Notes: generated by a model from the letters alone, not told the origin. A stretch of DNA of 64,000 nucleotides from CAVPNY01 sp963706905 (GCA_963706905.1 CAVPNY010000005.1:1-64000), one strand, 5' to 3'; shown: positions 1 through 9,741, numbered from the stretch's first letter. Made by a program: numbers and translations.

Positions 1-736
1 TTGATTACGGCGACCTTGCCATGCCAAATACAGCGCGATCGATCCCGCAACCGCAGCGTTCAATGACTCCACCTTGCCACGCATGGGCAGGCGCAATAAT
101 TGGTCACATGATTTGCGTACTAATAGTCGCATGCCACTCCCCTCACCCCCCACCACTAGTGCTAACGAGCCATCCAGGTGCACCTGCTCAGGCGGCTGGG
201 CGTCAGCGCCCGAGTCCAGCCCCACCACCCATACGTCGGCTTCCTGGAAAGCGCTGATAGCCTGGGCCAGGTTTGATTGGGCAATTAACAGGTGCTCGCT
301 GGCTCCCGAGGAGGCGTTCACCACCGCCGGCGTGACGGTGACCGTCTGCTTCAGCGGCAGCAGCACGCCGCTTACTCCCACTGCCTCCGCCGTGCGCAGC
401 AGTGTGCCCAGGTTCTGCGGGATCCTGCAGGGTATCCAGGATCAGGAATAAGGGAGGTGAAGGGGATTGGCGGGTAAGCTCCAGCAGGTCGGGGAGCGCG
501 GCATACGGATAGCCGCTAGTCTCCAGCACCACGCCCTGGTGACCAGGGTTGATCTTATCCAGGCGGGACCGCGGCGCCCGCTCGATACTCAGCTTCCGGG
601 CGGCGCACAATGCCAGGATTTCGGCCAGGCGGCCTTTGCCCTGAGCCCCTTCCGCCACCAGCAAACGAAAAGCCTGCCGGCGTCCTGCCCGCAGGCTTTC
701 ATATACAGCATTACGCCCGAACAGCAATTCCTTCAT
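1..736 (-). CDS. rlmB: 23S rRNA 2'-O-methyltransferase of the SpoU/TrmH family (frameshifted, runs off the window edge)
   Basis: This SPOUT methyltransferase is expected to 2'-O-methylate a guanosine in 23S rRNA. The N-terminal substrate-binding domain begins MKELLFGRNAVYESL, and a linker leads into LILDTLQDP. There the frame breaks: the GGG at 419-421 (plus strand) carries one base too many. Dropping it gives QNLGTLLRTAEAVGVSG (SpoU motif 1), then VVGGEGSGMRLLVRKSCD (motif 2) and PMRGKVESLNAAVAGSIALY (motif 3), open to base 1. All three motifs are intact, so the shift is more likely an assembly error than decay. The last few codons lie outside the window. It sits downstream of cysS and the PIN-TRAM gene on the same strand, as in the Bacillus yacL-cysS-rlmB region. 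TrmH-type tRNA substrates cannot be excluded from sequence alone. Confidence 0.85.
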
Positions 737-893
737 TTACCGTCTCTTTATAAAAATTGCCCTCTAAGTTAACCAACCCATCGCCCAGTTAACTTCCTCG
801 CAACGTTTGCTGATCCATCTTTAATTGGTTACGAAACGCTGCGTACTGAAAACTGAATACTTCTCACTTCATACTTCTTACTGACCACTTTCC

Positions 894-2295
894 TCACTTC
901 CAACGCCAGGTGGTGCCGTCTTTGCTGTCTTCAAGGACCACGCCCAGGTCGATTAACCGGTCGCGCACCAGGTCAGAGAGCGCCCACAGTTTCTGGGTGC
1001 GCAGTTCGCCTCGCACCTGGATCAGCAGGCCAATGAAGGGAGCTGCTGAAGCGCCTTGGTCCGGGGCACGCTCAAGCCGTAAGCCAAACACCCCAGCCAG
1101 CTCGCGCAATAAAGCCTGCGCCTGGCTGAGTAGAATCCCCATCGACGCCGGCATCGCGCGCCTGGTTGATCGCCCGCACCAGGTCAAAGAGATGCCCCAG
1201 CGCGCCAGCAGTGTTGAAATCATCGTCCATTGAATCAATGAAGCCCTGGCGGGTAGCTTCCATTTGTTTCTGCAAAGCCTGCATGACTTCATCCGCCACA
1301 CCACCTTGAGCAGGCACGGCTGGTTTGAGCGCCAGACGCAGACGCTCCAGGTTGCGTTCAGCCTGGGTGACGACTTCGTCGCTATAGGTCAGCGGCCCTC
1401 GATAGCTGGAATTCAAGACCATTAAGCGCAGCGCATCGCCTTCGTGAGCTTTCAGGAAATCCTGGATGGTGATCAGGTTGCCCAGCGACTTCGACATTTT
1501 TTCGCCTGAGAACTGCAGCATGCCATTATGCACCCAATAGCGGGCAAAGGGTTTGTTGGTCAGGCTTTCGGTTTGGGCAATCTCGTTCTCATGGTGGGGG
1601 AAGATCAGGTCATTGCCGCCGCCGTGGATATCGATCTGTTCGCCCAGGTGGTGCAGGTTCATCGCTGAGCACTCGATATGCCAGCCAGGCCTTCCAGGCC
1701 CCCATGGGCTGTCCCAGGCGGGTTCGCCAGGCTTGGATGATTTCCACAGGGCGAAATCCATCGGGTTTTCTTTGCGCTCATCCACATCCACGCGCGCCCC
1801 GGCTTGCAGGTCATCCAGACGCCGCCCAGACAGCTTGCCATAATCCGGCATGCTCACCACGCGGAAATACACGTCGCCATCGACGGTATATGCCCGCCCG
1901 CCTTCGATCAAACCCTGGACCATTTCAACGATCTGACCGATCTCCTGAGTGGCGCGCGGGTAAACCGTCGCAGGCAGAATGTTTAAATCCTCCAGGTGGT
2001 GCATGTACTCATTAATATAAAATTCCGCCAGGGCGATCGGGGCTTTTCCTTGCTCGTTGGCGCGGTTGATAATCTTATCGTCCACATCGGTGTAGTTCAT
2101 CACATGCCGCACCGAGTAACCTCGGTATTCCAGATACCGCCGGATGACATCAAAAATCAGAGAAGACATGGCATGGCCGATATGAGCTTTATCGTACACT
2201 GTGGGGCCGCAGACGTAAATTGAAACCTGACCTGCCTGCAGAGGCTCGAAAATCTCCTTTTGGCGAGACAGCGTGTTATAAATTTTTAATACCAT
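894..2295 (-). CDS. cysS: Cysteinyl-tRNA synthetase (one frameshift)
   Basis: This class I synthetase charges tRNA-Cys in the cytoplasm. The class I HIGH signature is seen as AHIGHAMSS near residue 37, after VCGPTVYDK whose Cys is a zinc ligand. The signature KMSKSLGN lies near residue 267, and zinc-site residues are in the ECSAMNL and HHENEIAQ stretches. The first frame runs to about position 1140, then the run CCCC at 1137-1140 shifts the frame. The C-terminal continuation LLSQAQALLRELAGVF ends at a TGA at 894-896. The joined protein is about 466 residues, the normal family length. It starts 19 bases after the PIN-TRAM gene, so the two are probably cotranscribed. The intact motifs on both sides of the shift point to a sequencing indel. 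Confidence 0.93.
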
Positions 2296-2314
2296 GAGGG
2301 CCCTCCTGAAGCTG

Positions 2315-3367
2315 CTATTCGCTCAGACGGGCGAAAATCATCCGCCCCGCGGCTGTTTGCAGAACTTTCGTCACCATCACAGTGACCTGGTCATTCAAAC
2401 GCGACCGGCCATCCTCGATGACAACCATCGTTCCATCATCCAGATAGCCAACTCCCTGCCCTATTTCCTTGCCTTCCTGGATGATGGTGACGCTGAGCGG
2501 CTCGCCTGGCAATAACACTGACTTGACTGCATTGGCCAATTCATTGACATTGAGCACTGCCACCCCTTGCAGTTCGGCGATGCGGTTCAAGTTGTAATCG
2601 TTAGTCAGGATAGGGGCGCGTAACTGGCGACCAAGGATCACCAGCTTGTCATCTACTTCGCGCACTCCTTCCACATCCATGTCTGTAATCTGAACCGGAA
2701 CGGTGGCGTCCTTCTGTAATTCCGAGAGCACCTCCATCCCACGCCGTCCACGCTGGCGGCGCATGCTGTCAGCAGAATCAGCGATGTACTGCAACTCATT
2801 GAGCACAAAGCGAGGAATGAGCAGGGTGCCAAACAAAAATCCGGTCTTGGCGATATCAGCGATACGGCCATCGATGATCACACTGGTGTCCAGCAAAATG
2901 CTTCGACTTTTGGCAGAAGGTTCTTCAGCATGTTCTGATGGGCGACTGGGTAGATTGATGCGGAAGATGGTGAAGATATCATTCTGACGAGTGACAAAAA
3001 CGGCGATCCCCAGATAGGCAAACAGGAGCGCAACCACGAAGGGAAGCACATCCCCAAAAGGTGATGGCAGCAGAGAAATGGGGAAAGCCAGTATGGCGGC
3101 GATAATCAGGCCAGCCATTAAGCCAATTAACCCCGCGATCAAGGTAGGGGGAGACACGCGCCCTAACAAATTCCGCAAGGCGCGCACCGGGCGGGTGGTC
3201 AAATATGGCGTCAATACCAACCCGACCAAGGCACCCACCAGACCTAAGGTGACTGCGTAGAGCTCCTGCTTTCCTTGAGCAGCGTCCCCCAAGATAATCC
3301 CCCAATAAACCCCCAGGGCGGCGAAGACCACCATGCCCACCAGACGGGCAATAAAATCAGCGCTCAT
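2315..3367 (-). CDS. Membrane-anchored PIN-TRAM domain protein (YacL type)
   Basis: This 350-residue protein has four hydrophobic segments in its first ~130 residues, then a PIN nuclease domain, then a TRAM domain. The PIN domain starts with ILLDTSVIIDGRIADI, which carries the first acidic residue, and later acidic positions lie in VREVDDKLVILGR and LTNDYNLNRIA. The C-terminal TRAM domain (GEPLSVTIIQEGKEIGQGVG onward) is an RNA-binding fold. This is the YacL/PilT-N family found upstream of ispD, cysS and rlmB in many Gram-positive-type genomes, and the same neighbours are seen here. The real role is unsettled, though RNA cleavage at the membrane is plausible. It starts with ATG at 3367, and the 680 bases upstream hold no gene. 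Confidence 0.88.
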   Translation of the reverse strand: MSADFIARLVGMVVFAALGVYWGIILGDAAQGKQELYAVTLGLVGALVGLVLTPYLTTRPVRALRNLLGRVSPPTLIAGLIGLMAGLIIAAILAFPISLLPSPFGDVLPFVVALLFAYLGIAVFVTRQNDIFTIFRINLPSRPSEHAEEPSAKSRSILLDTSVIIDGRIADIAKTGFLFGTLLIPRFVLNELQYIADSADSMRRQRGRRGMEVLSELQKDATVPVQITDMDVEGVREVDDKLVILGRQLRAPILTNDYNLNRIAELQGVAVLNVNELANAVKSVLLPGEPLSVTIIQEGKEIGQGVGYLDDGTMVVIEDGRSRLNDQVTVMVTKVLQTAAGRMIFARLSE

Positions 3368-4048
3368 GATAATGACTCCTATAATAAATAAAAAAGAAAT
3401 AATGCCAATAGGCTACAGGAATGCTGCGCTTATCTGATTCCAGACTGCTGCTCTGGGAAACCCCCTTGTTTATTGATTTGAACCGCGCGGACGATAATGA
3501 GCCTCTCCTAATCAATGCGGTTTAAAATAGCCACTGTCAGAAGAATTGAAACACTACCGCGCGGACATAAAAAATGAATAATAAGGATAAGAGCAGTCCT
3601 GTACGCAGTGGTTAGCCAAAGCAGGACAACATGCGCCTTCATTTGAGCTGAGGGCAGCCGCCTCTACTGTACTATCCAATATTATTATACTATAATGAAC
3701 AAAGTATCTATCTAAATAAAGAGGAAGGGCGTCGTGTGCATGCCTCACTTGCTCACAATGTTTTACCCTCCTGAATTCTCAGATAGGTCTTAAAGCTCAC
3801 ACCAGCTTAGTTTCTGGCTTTAGATAATTGATGCTGTGCACCACCAAATATCACCCTTGAGAACCCAGTTGATCACGCTCAGGGCGGAAGCAATTCCAGA
3901 GAACCCTTCTAACGAACCACACAAAAAATGACGATCTTTAAATTATCCCATCCACAGGATTCGATTGAGTTTTTTTGTAATTTGAACCACATCCATTATT
4001 CCCAAACAGGGATTTCTGTGAAAGCGTCCACGAGCTAAGGAGATCCGA
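3368..4048. other. Intergenic region with divergent promoters, no gene recognised
   Basis: This AT-rich stretch separates the minus-strand PIN-TRAM operon from the plus-strand MFS gene. I see no credible coding frame, only a 64-codon open frame with no recognisable features. The decamer CCGCGCGGAC occurs twice (about 3482 and 3559), which could be a protein-binding repeat. A T-run lies at 3970-3977. The strong Shine-Dalgarno AAGGAG at 4038-4043 belongs to the following gene. Confidence 0.5.
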
Positions 4049-6049
4049 ATGGCATCACAGGCAATCAGCATGACAAACGGGATCAGCGAACAGGTCTATA
4101 AGCAACGCATCCGAGCCTGGACAATGTATGACTGGGCGAACTCTGCTTTCGCCACAACCATCATGGCAGCAATCTTGCCGATTTACTACAGCCAGGTGGC
4201 TGGCGCAACACTGCCAAGTGAGGCGATTGCTACTGGCTATTGGGGATTCGGCCTGACTTTATCGCTTCTGATTGCGGCGATCATCTCACCCATCCTGGGA
4301 ACCGTGTCTGACATTATGCGCGGCAAAAAGATGTTCCTGGCGATCTTTGCCGGGATCGGCATCCTGGGCACGGCGTTTCTCGTCTTCGTGAAGACCGGGG
4401 ATTGGATGCTGGCTTCCTTCCTGGTGATCGTTGGCCGGATCGGCTTCAATGGGGCTAACGTTTTCTATGATGCCTTACTGCCGCACGTGGCGCGCAAAGA
4501 CGACCAGGACCGGGTCTCGGCGCGTGGCTATGCCCTGGGCTATCTGGGCGGTGGCATCTTGCTGGCCATTAATGTGGTGATGATTCAACTCTTGCCGGGC
4601 ACCTGGGGGTCAAGATTGTCCTTCCTCAGCGTAGCCATCTGGTGGGCAGTATTCTCAATTCCGATCTTCCTGCGGGTCCCCGAGCCGCCAGCAGCCACAG
4701 TCCGCCTGGAGCATGGAGAAAACGTTTTCTCAGCCAGCTTCAAGCGCTTATGGGGAACGCTGAAAGACATGCGCCAGTATCGACAGCTATTCTTGTATCT
4801 AGTTGCTTTCCTGATCTATGTCGATGGAATAGGCACCATCATCAACATGGCCGCGATTTATGGAGCAGAGCTCGGCTTCGGCATGATTGAATTAGTCCTG
4901 GCTCTCTTACTGGTACAGTTTGTTGGCATGCCTTACAGTCTGATCTTCGGCCGCTTACCCAGCCCAAAGGAGAAGCGCCGCCCGTTCTTCCTGGCCTTCG
5001 TGTTGTTCAATCTGGTAGCGCTGCCCCTGGCGGGAATTGCTGGCAGGTTGTTGCTACCCTCCCAGATCACAGGAACTCCACCCCCGCCTTTTGAAGCCAC
5101 TGCCACTGCCGTTGGTGAGGGGACCTATCAGGCTGATGACAGCAACATCGATTTTAGCGGTGCATGGGAGATGGTAACAATTCCGGCTGATCAACTGGGT
5201 GGTGATCAGGACGCGATCTATGCAGTGGCTGCTGATTCGGGAGCTTTCTATGAGATTCCCTTCAATGGTCAGGAGCTTGAGATCACGTATAGCACAGGAC
5301 CGGACCACGGCAAGTGGACTGTGAAATTGGATGGACAACCATATATCGATGAGGAGAGCGGCAATCCGCTAGTTATCGACGCTTACAATCCGACCCTGCG
5401 CTATGAGGAAATTATCGCCCTGAAGACTGTTTCCCCTGGCGAGCACCGCTTGATGGTAATCAACTCTGGAGAAACAAATCCGGATAGCCAGGGTACCAGA
5501 ATTTCGCTGGCAGATATCACTGTTTTGCCTCCCGCCCGCCAGAGCAGTCTGATCACAATTTTAGGCCTGATCCTGGCAGTTGAAGTTATCGGGCTGCTCT
5601 TCTCCTGGTTGCTGGGTAAACCACTCTTTTCAGGGCTGGCGAATACCCTGGACACCAAGCGCAGTATTTTGTTGGCTTTGCTGGTTTACATTGTGATCGC
5701 CATTTGGGCATTCTTTCTTAACTCGGTAGTTGAGTTCTGGTTCCTGGCATGGATGGTGGCGGTTGTGCAAGGCGGCAGCCAGGCGCTCAGCCGCAGCCTG
5801 TTTGCCAGCATGTCGCCAGCCTCCAAGAGTGGTGAGTTCTTCGGCCTGTTCGGGATCATGGAAAAGTTTTCAGGGGTGCTCGGGCCATTCTTGTTTGCCT
5901 TTGCAGCTGCCCAATTTGGCAACAGCCGCCCGGCGATCCTGAGCTTGATCGCTTTCTTTATTATCGGCGGTTACCTGCTCACCCGGGTAAACGTGGCAGA
6001 AGGCCAGCGTGTCGCGCAGCAGGAGGATGCTGCGCTGCTCAAAGCCTAG
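4049..6049 (+). CDS. MFS permease of the UMF1/Atg22-like family with a large extracytoplasmic beta-rich insert
   Basis: This is a 666-residue permease, while the family is usually near 400-450. The start is well supported by AAGGAG eight bases upstream of the ATG. The opening RAWTMYDWANSAFATTIMAA is the typical UMF1/Atg22-like N-terminus, followed by the first half of a 12-helix MFS fold with LGTVSDIMRGKK as the loop 2-3 motif. Residues ~337-493 are not membranous. They form a polar domain (ISFSGAW-like start, then YEIPFNGQELEIT, PDHGKWTVKLDGQP and SPGEHRLMVINSG) resembling the galactose-binding beta-sandwich modules of secreted carbohydrate-binding proteins. Helices resume at SSLITILGLILAVEVIGL. 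The substrate is unknown; an extracytoplasmic sensing or capture module is inference. The gene is followed after 25 bases by ubiE and may share its transcript. Confidence 0.8.
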   Translation: MASQAISMTNGISEQVYKQRIRAWTMYDWANSAFATTIMAAILPIYYSQVAGATLPSEAIATGYWGFGLTLSLLIAAIISPILGTVSDIMRGKKMFLAIFAGIGILGTAFLVFVKTGDWMLASFLVIVGRIGFNGANVFYDALLPHVARKDDQDRVSARGYALGYLGGGILLAINVVMIQLLPGTWGSRLSFLSVAIWWAVFSIPIFLRVPEPPAATVRLEHGENVFSASFKRLWGTLKDMRQYRQLFLYLVAFLIYVDGIGTIINMAAIYGAELGFGMIELVLALLLVQFVGMPYSLIFGRLPSPKEKRRPFFLAFVLFNLVALPLAGIAGRLLLPSQITGTPPPPFEATATAVGEGTYQADDSNIDFSGAWEMVTIPADQLGGDQDAIYAVAADSGAFYEIPFNGQELEITYSTGPDHGKWTVKLDGQPYIDEESGNPLVIDAYNPTLRYEEIIALKTVSPGEHRLMVINSGETNPDSQGTRISLADITVLPPARQSSLITILGLILAVEVIGLLFSWLLGKPLFSGLANTLDTKRSILLALLVYIVIAIWAFFLNSVVEFWFLAWMVAVVQGGSQALSRSLFASMSPASKSGEFFGLFGIMEKFSGVLGPFLFAFAAAQFGNSRPAILSLIAFFIIGGYLLTRVNVAEGQRVAQQEDAALLKA

Positions 6050-6074
6050 CTGAGTGGAGAAGTAGCCCAATAAG

Positions 6075-6776
6075 ATGGCGCACCTGACCGGCACTGAGCG
6101 AGCGCGCTACGTGCAGGGGATGTTCTCCCGCATCGCCCGCCGCTATGACCTGATGAACCGCCTGATGACGGCCGGGCAAGATGTTCGCTGGCGGCGGGAA
6201 GTGGTTCGCAGAACTGGGATTCCAGAGAGCGGTCGCTTGCTCGACCTGGGAGCCGGGACAGGTGATCTGGCCTGGGAAACGCGGCGACAACACCCTGGCA
6301 GCCAGCCGGTGGCTGCCGATTTCACCCTGGAAATGATGCGAGTCGGCAAGAGCCGCCCAAATTTCCCCTCCCTGGACTGGTCAGCGGCGGACGCGCTCCA
6401 CCTTCCCTTCCTGACCGAAACCTTCGACGCGGTCATCTCTGGCTTCCTGCTGCGCAATGTCGTGGATGTGCCACAAGCGCTCTCTGAGCAGTATCGGGTA
6501 CTCAAACCCGGAGGGCGCGTCGTCGTGTTGGACACCACCCAACCGACCCGGAATCTTCTATCACCCTTGATCAATTTTCACCTGCATGTCATCATCCCTT
6601 TCCTGGGACGAATCGTTGCAGGTGCGAGTGAAGCTTATACTTATCTCCCCGAGTCGACGGAGGCCTTCTTACAAGCTGAACAACTGGCAGCCTATTTTAA
6701 CCAGGCAGGCTTCAAAGAGGTCGGCTTCCGCCGCTTGATGTTCAGAACGGTGGCGATCCACTGGGGAAGGAAGTAA
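6075..6776 (+). CDS. menG: Demethylmenaquinone (ubiquinone) C-methyltransferase UbiE/MenG
   Basis: This SAM-dependent class I methyltransferase performs the last C-methylation of menaquinone. The 233 residues open with the family signature YVQGMFSRIARRYDLMNRLM, then SAM motif I LLDLGAGTGDLAW near residue 58. The later motif FLLRNVVDVPQAL and the post-motif RVLKPGGRVVVLD are typical of UbiE. Menaquinone rather than ubiquinone is inferred, because Chloroflexota make menaquinone. The gene is 25 bases downstream of the MFS gene and 40 bases upstream of ubiX, consistent with an operon for quinone and flavin metabolism. No frame problems are seen. Confidence 0.88.
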   Translation: MAHLTGTERARYVQGMFSRIARRYDLMNRLMTAGQDVRWRREVVRRTGIPESGRLLDLGAGTGDLAWETRRQHPGSQPVAADFTLEMMRVGKSRPNFPSLDWSAADALHLPFLTETFDAVISGFLLRNVVDVPQALSEQYRVLKPGGRVVVLDTTQPTRNLLSPLINFHLHVIIPFLGRIVAGASEAYTYLPESTEAFLQAEQLAAYFNQAGFKEVGFRRLMFRTVAIHWGRK

Positions 6777-6816
6777 CTATATTGGACAACGTCAACAGAG
6801 CGAGGCAGATAAACAA

Positions 6817-7392
6817 ATGAACCAGAAGAGGTTAGTCGTGGGGATCACCGGGGCATCGGGTGTCATATTGGGGATTCGCCTGTTAGAAGTGCTGCGTTCG
6901 ATGGCGGTCGAGGTGCACCTGGTCATCTCCCCGGCTGCCAAAGCAACCATTGCCCAGGAGACTACCTGGAAAATCAGCGATGTGCTGGCTCTGGCGGAGG
7001 TGGTACATAACCATGCTGATATCGGCGCATCAATCGCTTCGGGGTCTTTCACCACTTCCGGGATGGTGGTAGCGCCTTGTTCAATGAAGACCCTGTCCGG
7101 GATCGCTAACTCCTACGCTGAGGATTTGATCAGTCGCGCTGCCGATGTCACGCTGAAAGAAGGACGCCCATTGCTGCTGGTAGTGCGTGAGACACCCTTG
7201 CACCGCGGCCACCTGCGGCTGATGTCACTGGCAGCCGAGGCTGGCGCCATCATTTTCCCGCCGGTACCGGCCTTCTATGCCCGCCCACGGAGCATGGAGG
7301 AGATTATCGACAACCTGGTCGGGAGGATATTGGACCGCCTTGGGTTTGAAAACGAACTGTATCTGAAATGGAAAGAAGATCAACACAATTAG
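6817..7392 (+). CDS. ubiX: Flavin prenyltransferase UbiX
   Basis: UbiX attaches a dimethylallyl group to FMN to make prenylated FMN, the cofactor of UbiD-type decarboxylases. The N-terminus carries the flavin-binding VVGITGASGVILGIRLLE, and the central segment GSFTTSGMVVAPCSMKTLSG holds the conserved Ser/Cys-containing site. The tail RETPLHRGHLRLMSLAAEAGA is family-typical. The length of 191 residues is normal. The context with menG suggests quinone biosynthesis, but no UbiD is in the window, so the partner decarboxylase must lie elsewhere. Confidence 0.92.
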   Translation: MNQKRLVVGITGASGVILGIRLLEVLRSMAVEVHLVISPAAKATIAQETTWKISDVLALAEVVHNHADIGASIASGSFTTSGMVVAPCSMKTLSGIANSYAEDLISRAADVTLKEGRPLLLVVRETPLHRGHLRLMSLAAEAGAIIFPPVPAFYARPRSMEEIIDNLVGRILDRLGFENELYLKWKEDQHN

Positions 7393-7429
7393 TCCCAGCA
7401 AGCCAGCTATTGAGAGATTACCCATTCAG

Positions 7430-7966
7430 ATGGCGCAAATCCCGCCTCAGCGTTTGCCAGTTTCGGAATTTCTAATTCTATCCACTATGACGATTGCTAG
7501 CAGCGATCGAAGTGGAGAGCCCCACGCCGCAGCCGTATACTTTGCGGCTGGCGAAGATTTAAATTTCTATTATTTCTCTGATCCTTTGAGTCAGCACAGT
7601 CAGGATTTGGTGCAGCGACCCCAGGCGGCGGTTGCTATCTATCCAGGCGACCAGGATTGGCAAGATATTCGCGGCCTGCAATTACGCGGGGATATCAGGA
7701 CGGTTAATCCCGGCACGGAATGGGAAAATGCCTGGGTTCTCTATTCCGATAAATTCCCATTTGTGGTTGAGCTAAGGGAGCTGGTTGCTCGTAACCAACT
7801 GTATGTGTTCATCCCGACCTGGGTTCGCCTGCTTGACAACAGGCGCGGTTTCGGGTTTAAGCAGGAATGGCGTAAGGCTTTGGAGGGTGATAACCCTGCC
7901 CAGCCCGTCTGGCAGCCCATAGGTGATGATGACCCTGAGATTGGAGCGGCGCGGGATGGGGCGTGA
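7430..7966 (+). CDS. PNPOx-like split-barrel flavoprotein
   Basis: This 178-residue protein has the FMN-binding split-barrel pattern of the pyridoxamine 5'-phosphate oxidase superfamily: an N-terminal strand pair MTIASSDRSGEPHAAAVYFA, a second sheet NFYYFSDPLSQHSQDLV, then AAVAIYPGDQDWQDIRGLQLRG. The exact reaction cannot be told from sequence; members bind FMN, heme or F420. The C-terminal half (LYVFIPTWVRLLDNRRGFGFKQEW) is typical of small heme- or flavin-binding PNPOx proteins. The gene follows ubiX after 37 bases, and its 3' end overlaps the next methyltransferase by 11 bases, suggesting translational coupling. Confidence 0.7.
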   Translation: MAQIPPQRLPVSEFLILSTMTIASSDRSGEPHAAAVYFAAGEDLNFYYFSDPLSQHSQDLVQRPQAAVAIYPGDQDWQDIRGLQLRGDIRTVNPGTEWENAWVLYSDKFPFVVELRELVARNQLYVFIPTWVRLLDNRRGFGFKQEWRKALEGDNPAQPVWQPIGDDDPEIGAARDGA

Positions 7967-8687
7967 CCTGGGGAAAGCTGCCCTGCGGGGTGAGCCATCC
8001 TATGTATGGCGCGCCGGGCAGGAGCGCCGACTGAAGATGATTCTGGCTGCGGCTGGAGAGCGCATTGGCGGACGGATTCTGGAAAACGGCTGCGGGGTGG
8101 GAATTTACCTGGAACACCTAAAACCTTACACCGACAGGCTAGTTGGATTGGAATATGATTTTGACCGCGCCCAGGAAGCGCATACTCGCTGCGATCAGAT
8201 TGTGCAGGCGGCAGGAGAAAACCTGCCATTCCTGGAAGCCAACTTCGATCTGATTATCAGCCACGAGGTGCTTGAGCATGTTTTAGACGATCAAGCCTCC
8301 GTAAAAGAGATGGTGCAGGCTCTACGTCCGGGAGGTAGACTGGTCGTGTTTGTCCCCAACCGGGGTTATCCTTTCGAGACCCATGGAATTTACTGGCGAG
8401 GTGCCTATCATTTTGGCAACATCCCCCTGGTTAATTACCTGCCGCGCCGCCTGCGTAATCGGTTGGCGCCACATGTGCGGGTGTATTCCTTCAGTGATCT
8501 GGATCAGTTATTCGCCGGCTTGCCAGTACGCTTTGAGGAGCGCAAAGTTATCTTTGGCGCGTATGACAATATCATCGCTCGCTGGCCAACAATTGGACGA
8601 ATCCTACGGGCGATTCTACAAGCTTTGGAGAGTTCCCCACTGCGAGTGTTGGGGTTATCTCATTTCTGGGTGATTGAGAGAATTTAA
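7956..8687 (+). CDS. Class I SAM-dependent methyltransferase
   Basis: This is a 243-residue methyltransferase of unknown substrate. SAM motif I is seen as RILENGCGVGIYLEHL, the acidic motif II residue in LVGLEYDFDRAQEA, and the post-I and IV region as FDLIISHEVLEHVLDD followed by ALRPGGRLVVFVPN. I chose the ATG at 7956 because GGAG lies 9 bases upstream at 7943-7946. An earlier GTG at 7923 in the same frame would add 11 residues and deepen the overlap with the upstream gene. The C-terminal region (YHFGNIPLVNYLPRRLRNRL) resembles methyltransferases acting on lipid or glycan substrates, but this is weak. Confidence 0.75.
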   Translation: MGRDLGKAALRGEPSYVWRAGQERRLKMILAAAGERIGGRILENGCGVGIYLEHLKPYTDRLVGLEYDFDRAQEAHTRCDQIVQAAGENLPFLEANFDLIISHEVLEHVLDDQASVKEMVQALRPGGRLVVFVPNRGYPFETHGIYWRGAYHFGNIPLVNYLPRRLRNRLAPHVRVYSFSDLDQLFAGLPVRFEERKVIFGAYDNIIARWPTIGRILRAILQALESSPLRVLGLSHFWVIERI

Positions 8688-8800
8688 GGGATTTAACCAA
8701 AAGAAAATGTAGAGAATGATGAGATGCGTTTTGACCGCACTTCGTTCCGCTCAACGCGCCTGAAGTTTGTAGACCTTGCTATTGTCCGCACCTTTTCCAA

Positions 8801-9700
8801 TCAACGCACCCGGAAATCGTAAATCCCATTTTTAACTTCCCACAGGCGCTGGCAGGATGGGCAAACCATCTTTTCCACAGACTCTTCGAGAGGAAAAAAT
8901 TCACAGGCTGGGCAACGGAAGAATGCTCCCGGAGTGGCCTGCGGGGTGTCACCAACTGCCAGGGCACGCAGGAATACGCTAGGAGAAAGCTGCCACCTGT
9001 TACCAGTCAATTGCGCCAGTGAGTCCATTTTGACCAGAATATCCGTTGATATCCGGTGTTTGATTGCGCCAAGGCGAAAATGAGAGACGGTCAACTGGCG
9101 CTGTACCATAAAATTCTCGGCCTCCAGCCACTGACGGATAGCCTTAGGATGAAAGTCAAAGTTTAGAGCAGCGAATTCGACCGGTTGCTGGCTGAATGGA
9201 TTCCAGGATTGCCGCCGGGACAGATAACGCAGGATTGCCTTCAGGTTCTGTTTATTGGCATATTCCAGGATGAAGATTCCTTGGGGTTGAAGAACCATGC
9301 GTACCTGAGCCAGGGCACGCTGTGGCTCAGCCATGTGATGCAGGGTGCGGATCATCGTTGCTGCGTCGAATAACCCGGGTACGAAGGGCAGGCGATACGC
9401 ATCTGCAGCGATGAAGAGATAACGGGCTGTCCTCCCCAATCTCTCCTGGGCTAGCTCCAACTGGGTAAGAGAATAATCCACCAGCACGATGCGCTCAAAA
9501 CCCTGATAGCGAGGCGTATTGCGCCCGGCGCCAGCCCCCACCTCGAGCAATATCTTGCCAGACGCGGGTAAGAGCCGGCTCAAAGCAATAGCTTCGACAC
9601 GGTCTTCATAGGCACGATCACCTGCCTCCCAAAAGGAAGCCTGGTAGTCGGAATCGGTATAATCGCAAATTGGCGGGAGGTCAGGAGTCTGGTGAGCCAT
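8801..9700 (-). CDS. SAM methyltransferase with C-terminal Trm112-like zinc ribbon
   Basis: This is a 299-residue protein. The N-terminal Rossmann methyltransferase domain has motif I ILLEVGAGAGRNTPRY near residue 53 and FDAATMIRTLHHMAEP in the motif IV region. A middle ~100 residues follow (FDFHPKAIRQWLEAENF). The C-terminus carries four cysteines as CPAC and CPSC in FFRCPACEFFPLEE and MVCPSCQRLWEVKNGIYDF, the pattern of the Trm112/YcaR zinc ribbon, which often activates methyltransferases in trans; here it is fused. The gene is convergent with the preceding methyltransferase. The substrate is unknown. Confidence 0.75.
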   Translation of the reverse strand: MAHQTPDLPPICDYTDSDYQASFWEAGDRAYEDRVEAIALSRLLPASGKILLEVGAGAGRNTPRYQGFERIVLVDYSLTQLELAQERLGRTARYLFIAADAYRLPFVPGLFDAATMIRTLHHMAEPQRALAQVRMVLQPQGIFILEYANKQNLKAILRYLSRRQSWNPFSQQPVEFAALNFDFHPKAIRQWLEAENFMVQRQLTVSHFRLGAIKHRISTDILVKMDSLAQLTGNRWQLSPSVFLRALAVGDTPQATPGAFFRCPACEFFPLEESVEKMVCPSCQRLWEVKNGIYDFRVR

Positions 9701-9709
9701 AATAAGACA

Positions 9710-9741
9710 GCACGGACAGGGTGATCAAAACCCGTCCGTGC
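9710..9741 (-). terminator. Stem-loop between ugd and the methyltransferase, possible terminator
   Basis: The arms GCACGGACAGGG and CCCGTCCGTGC pair almost perfectly around a 9-base AT-rich loop. The hairpin lies 64 bases beyond the ugd stop on the minus strand and just upstream of the next minus-strand gene. The trailing sequence is only moderately T-rich (TGTCTTATTAT), so read-through is possible. Confidence 0.45.

Noticed and set aside
3554..3748. A 64-codon minus-strand frame in the gap before the MFS gene
   Set aside because: No ribosome binding site, no recognisable features, and the region is AT-rich regulatory DNA.
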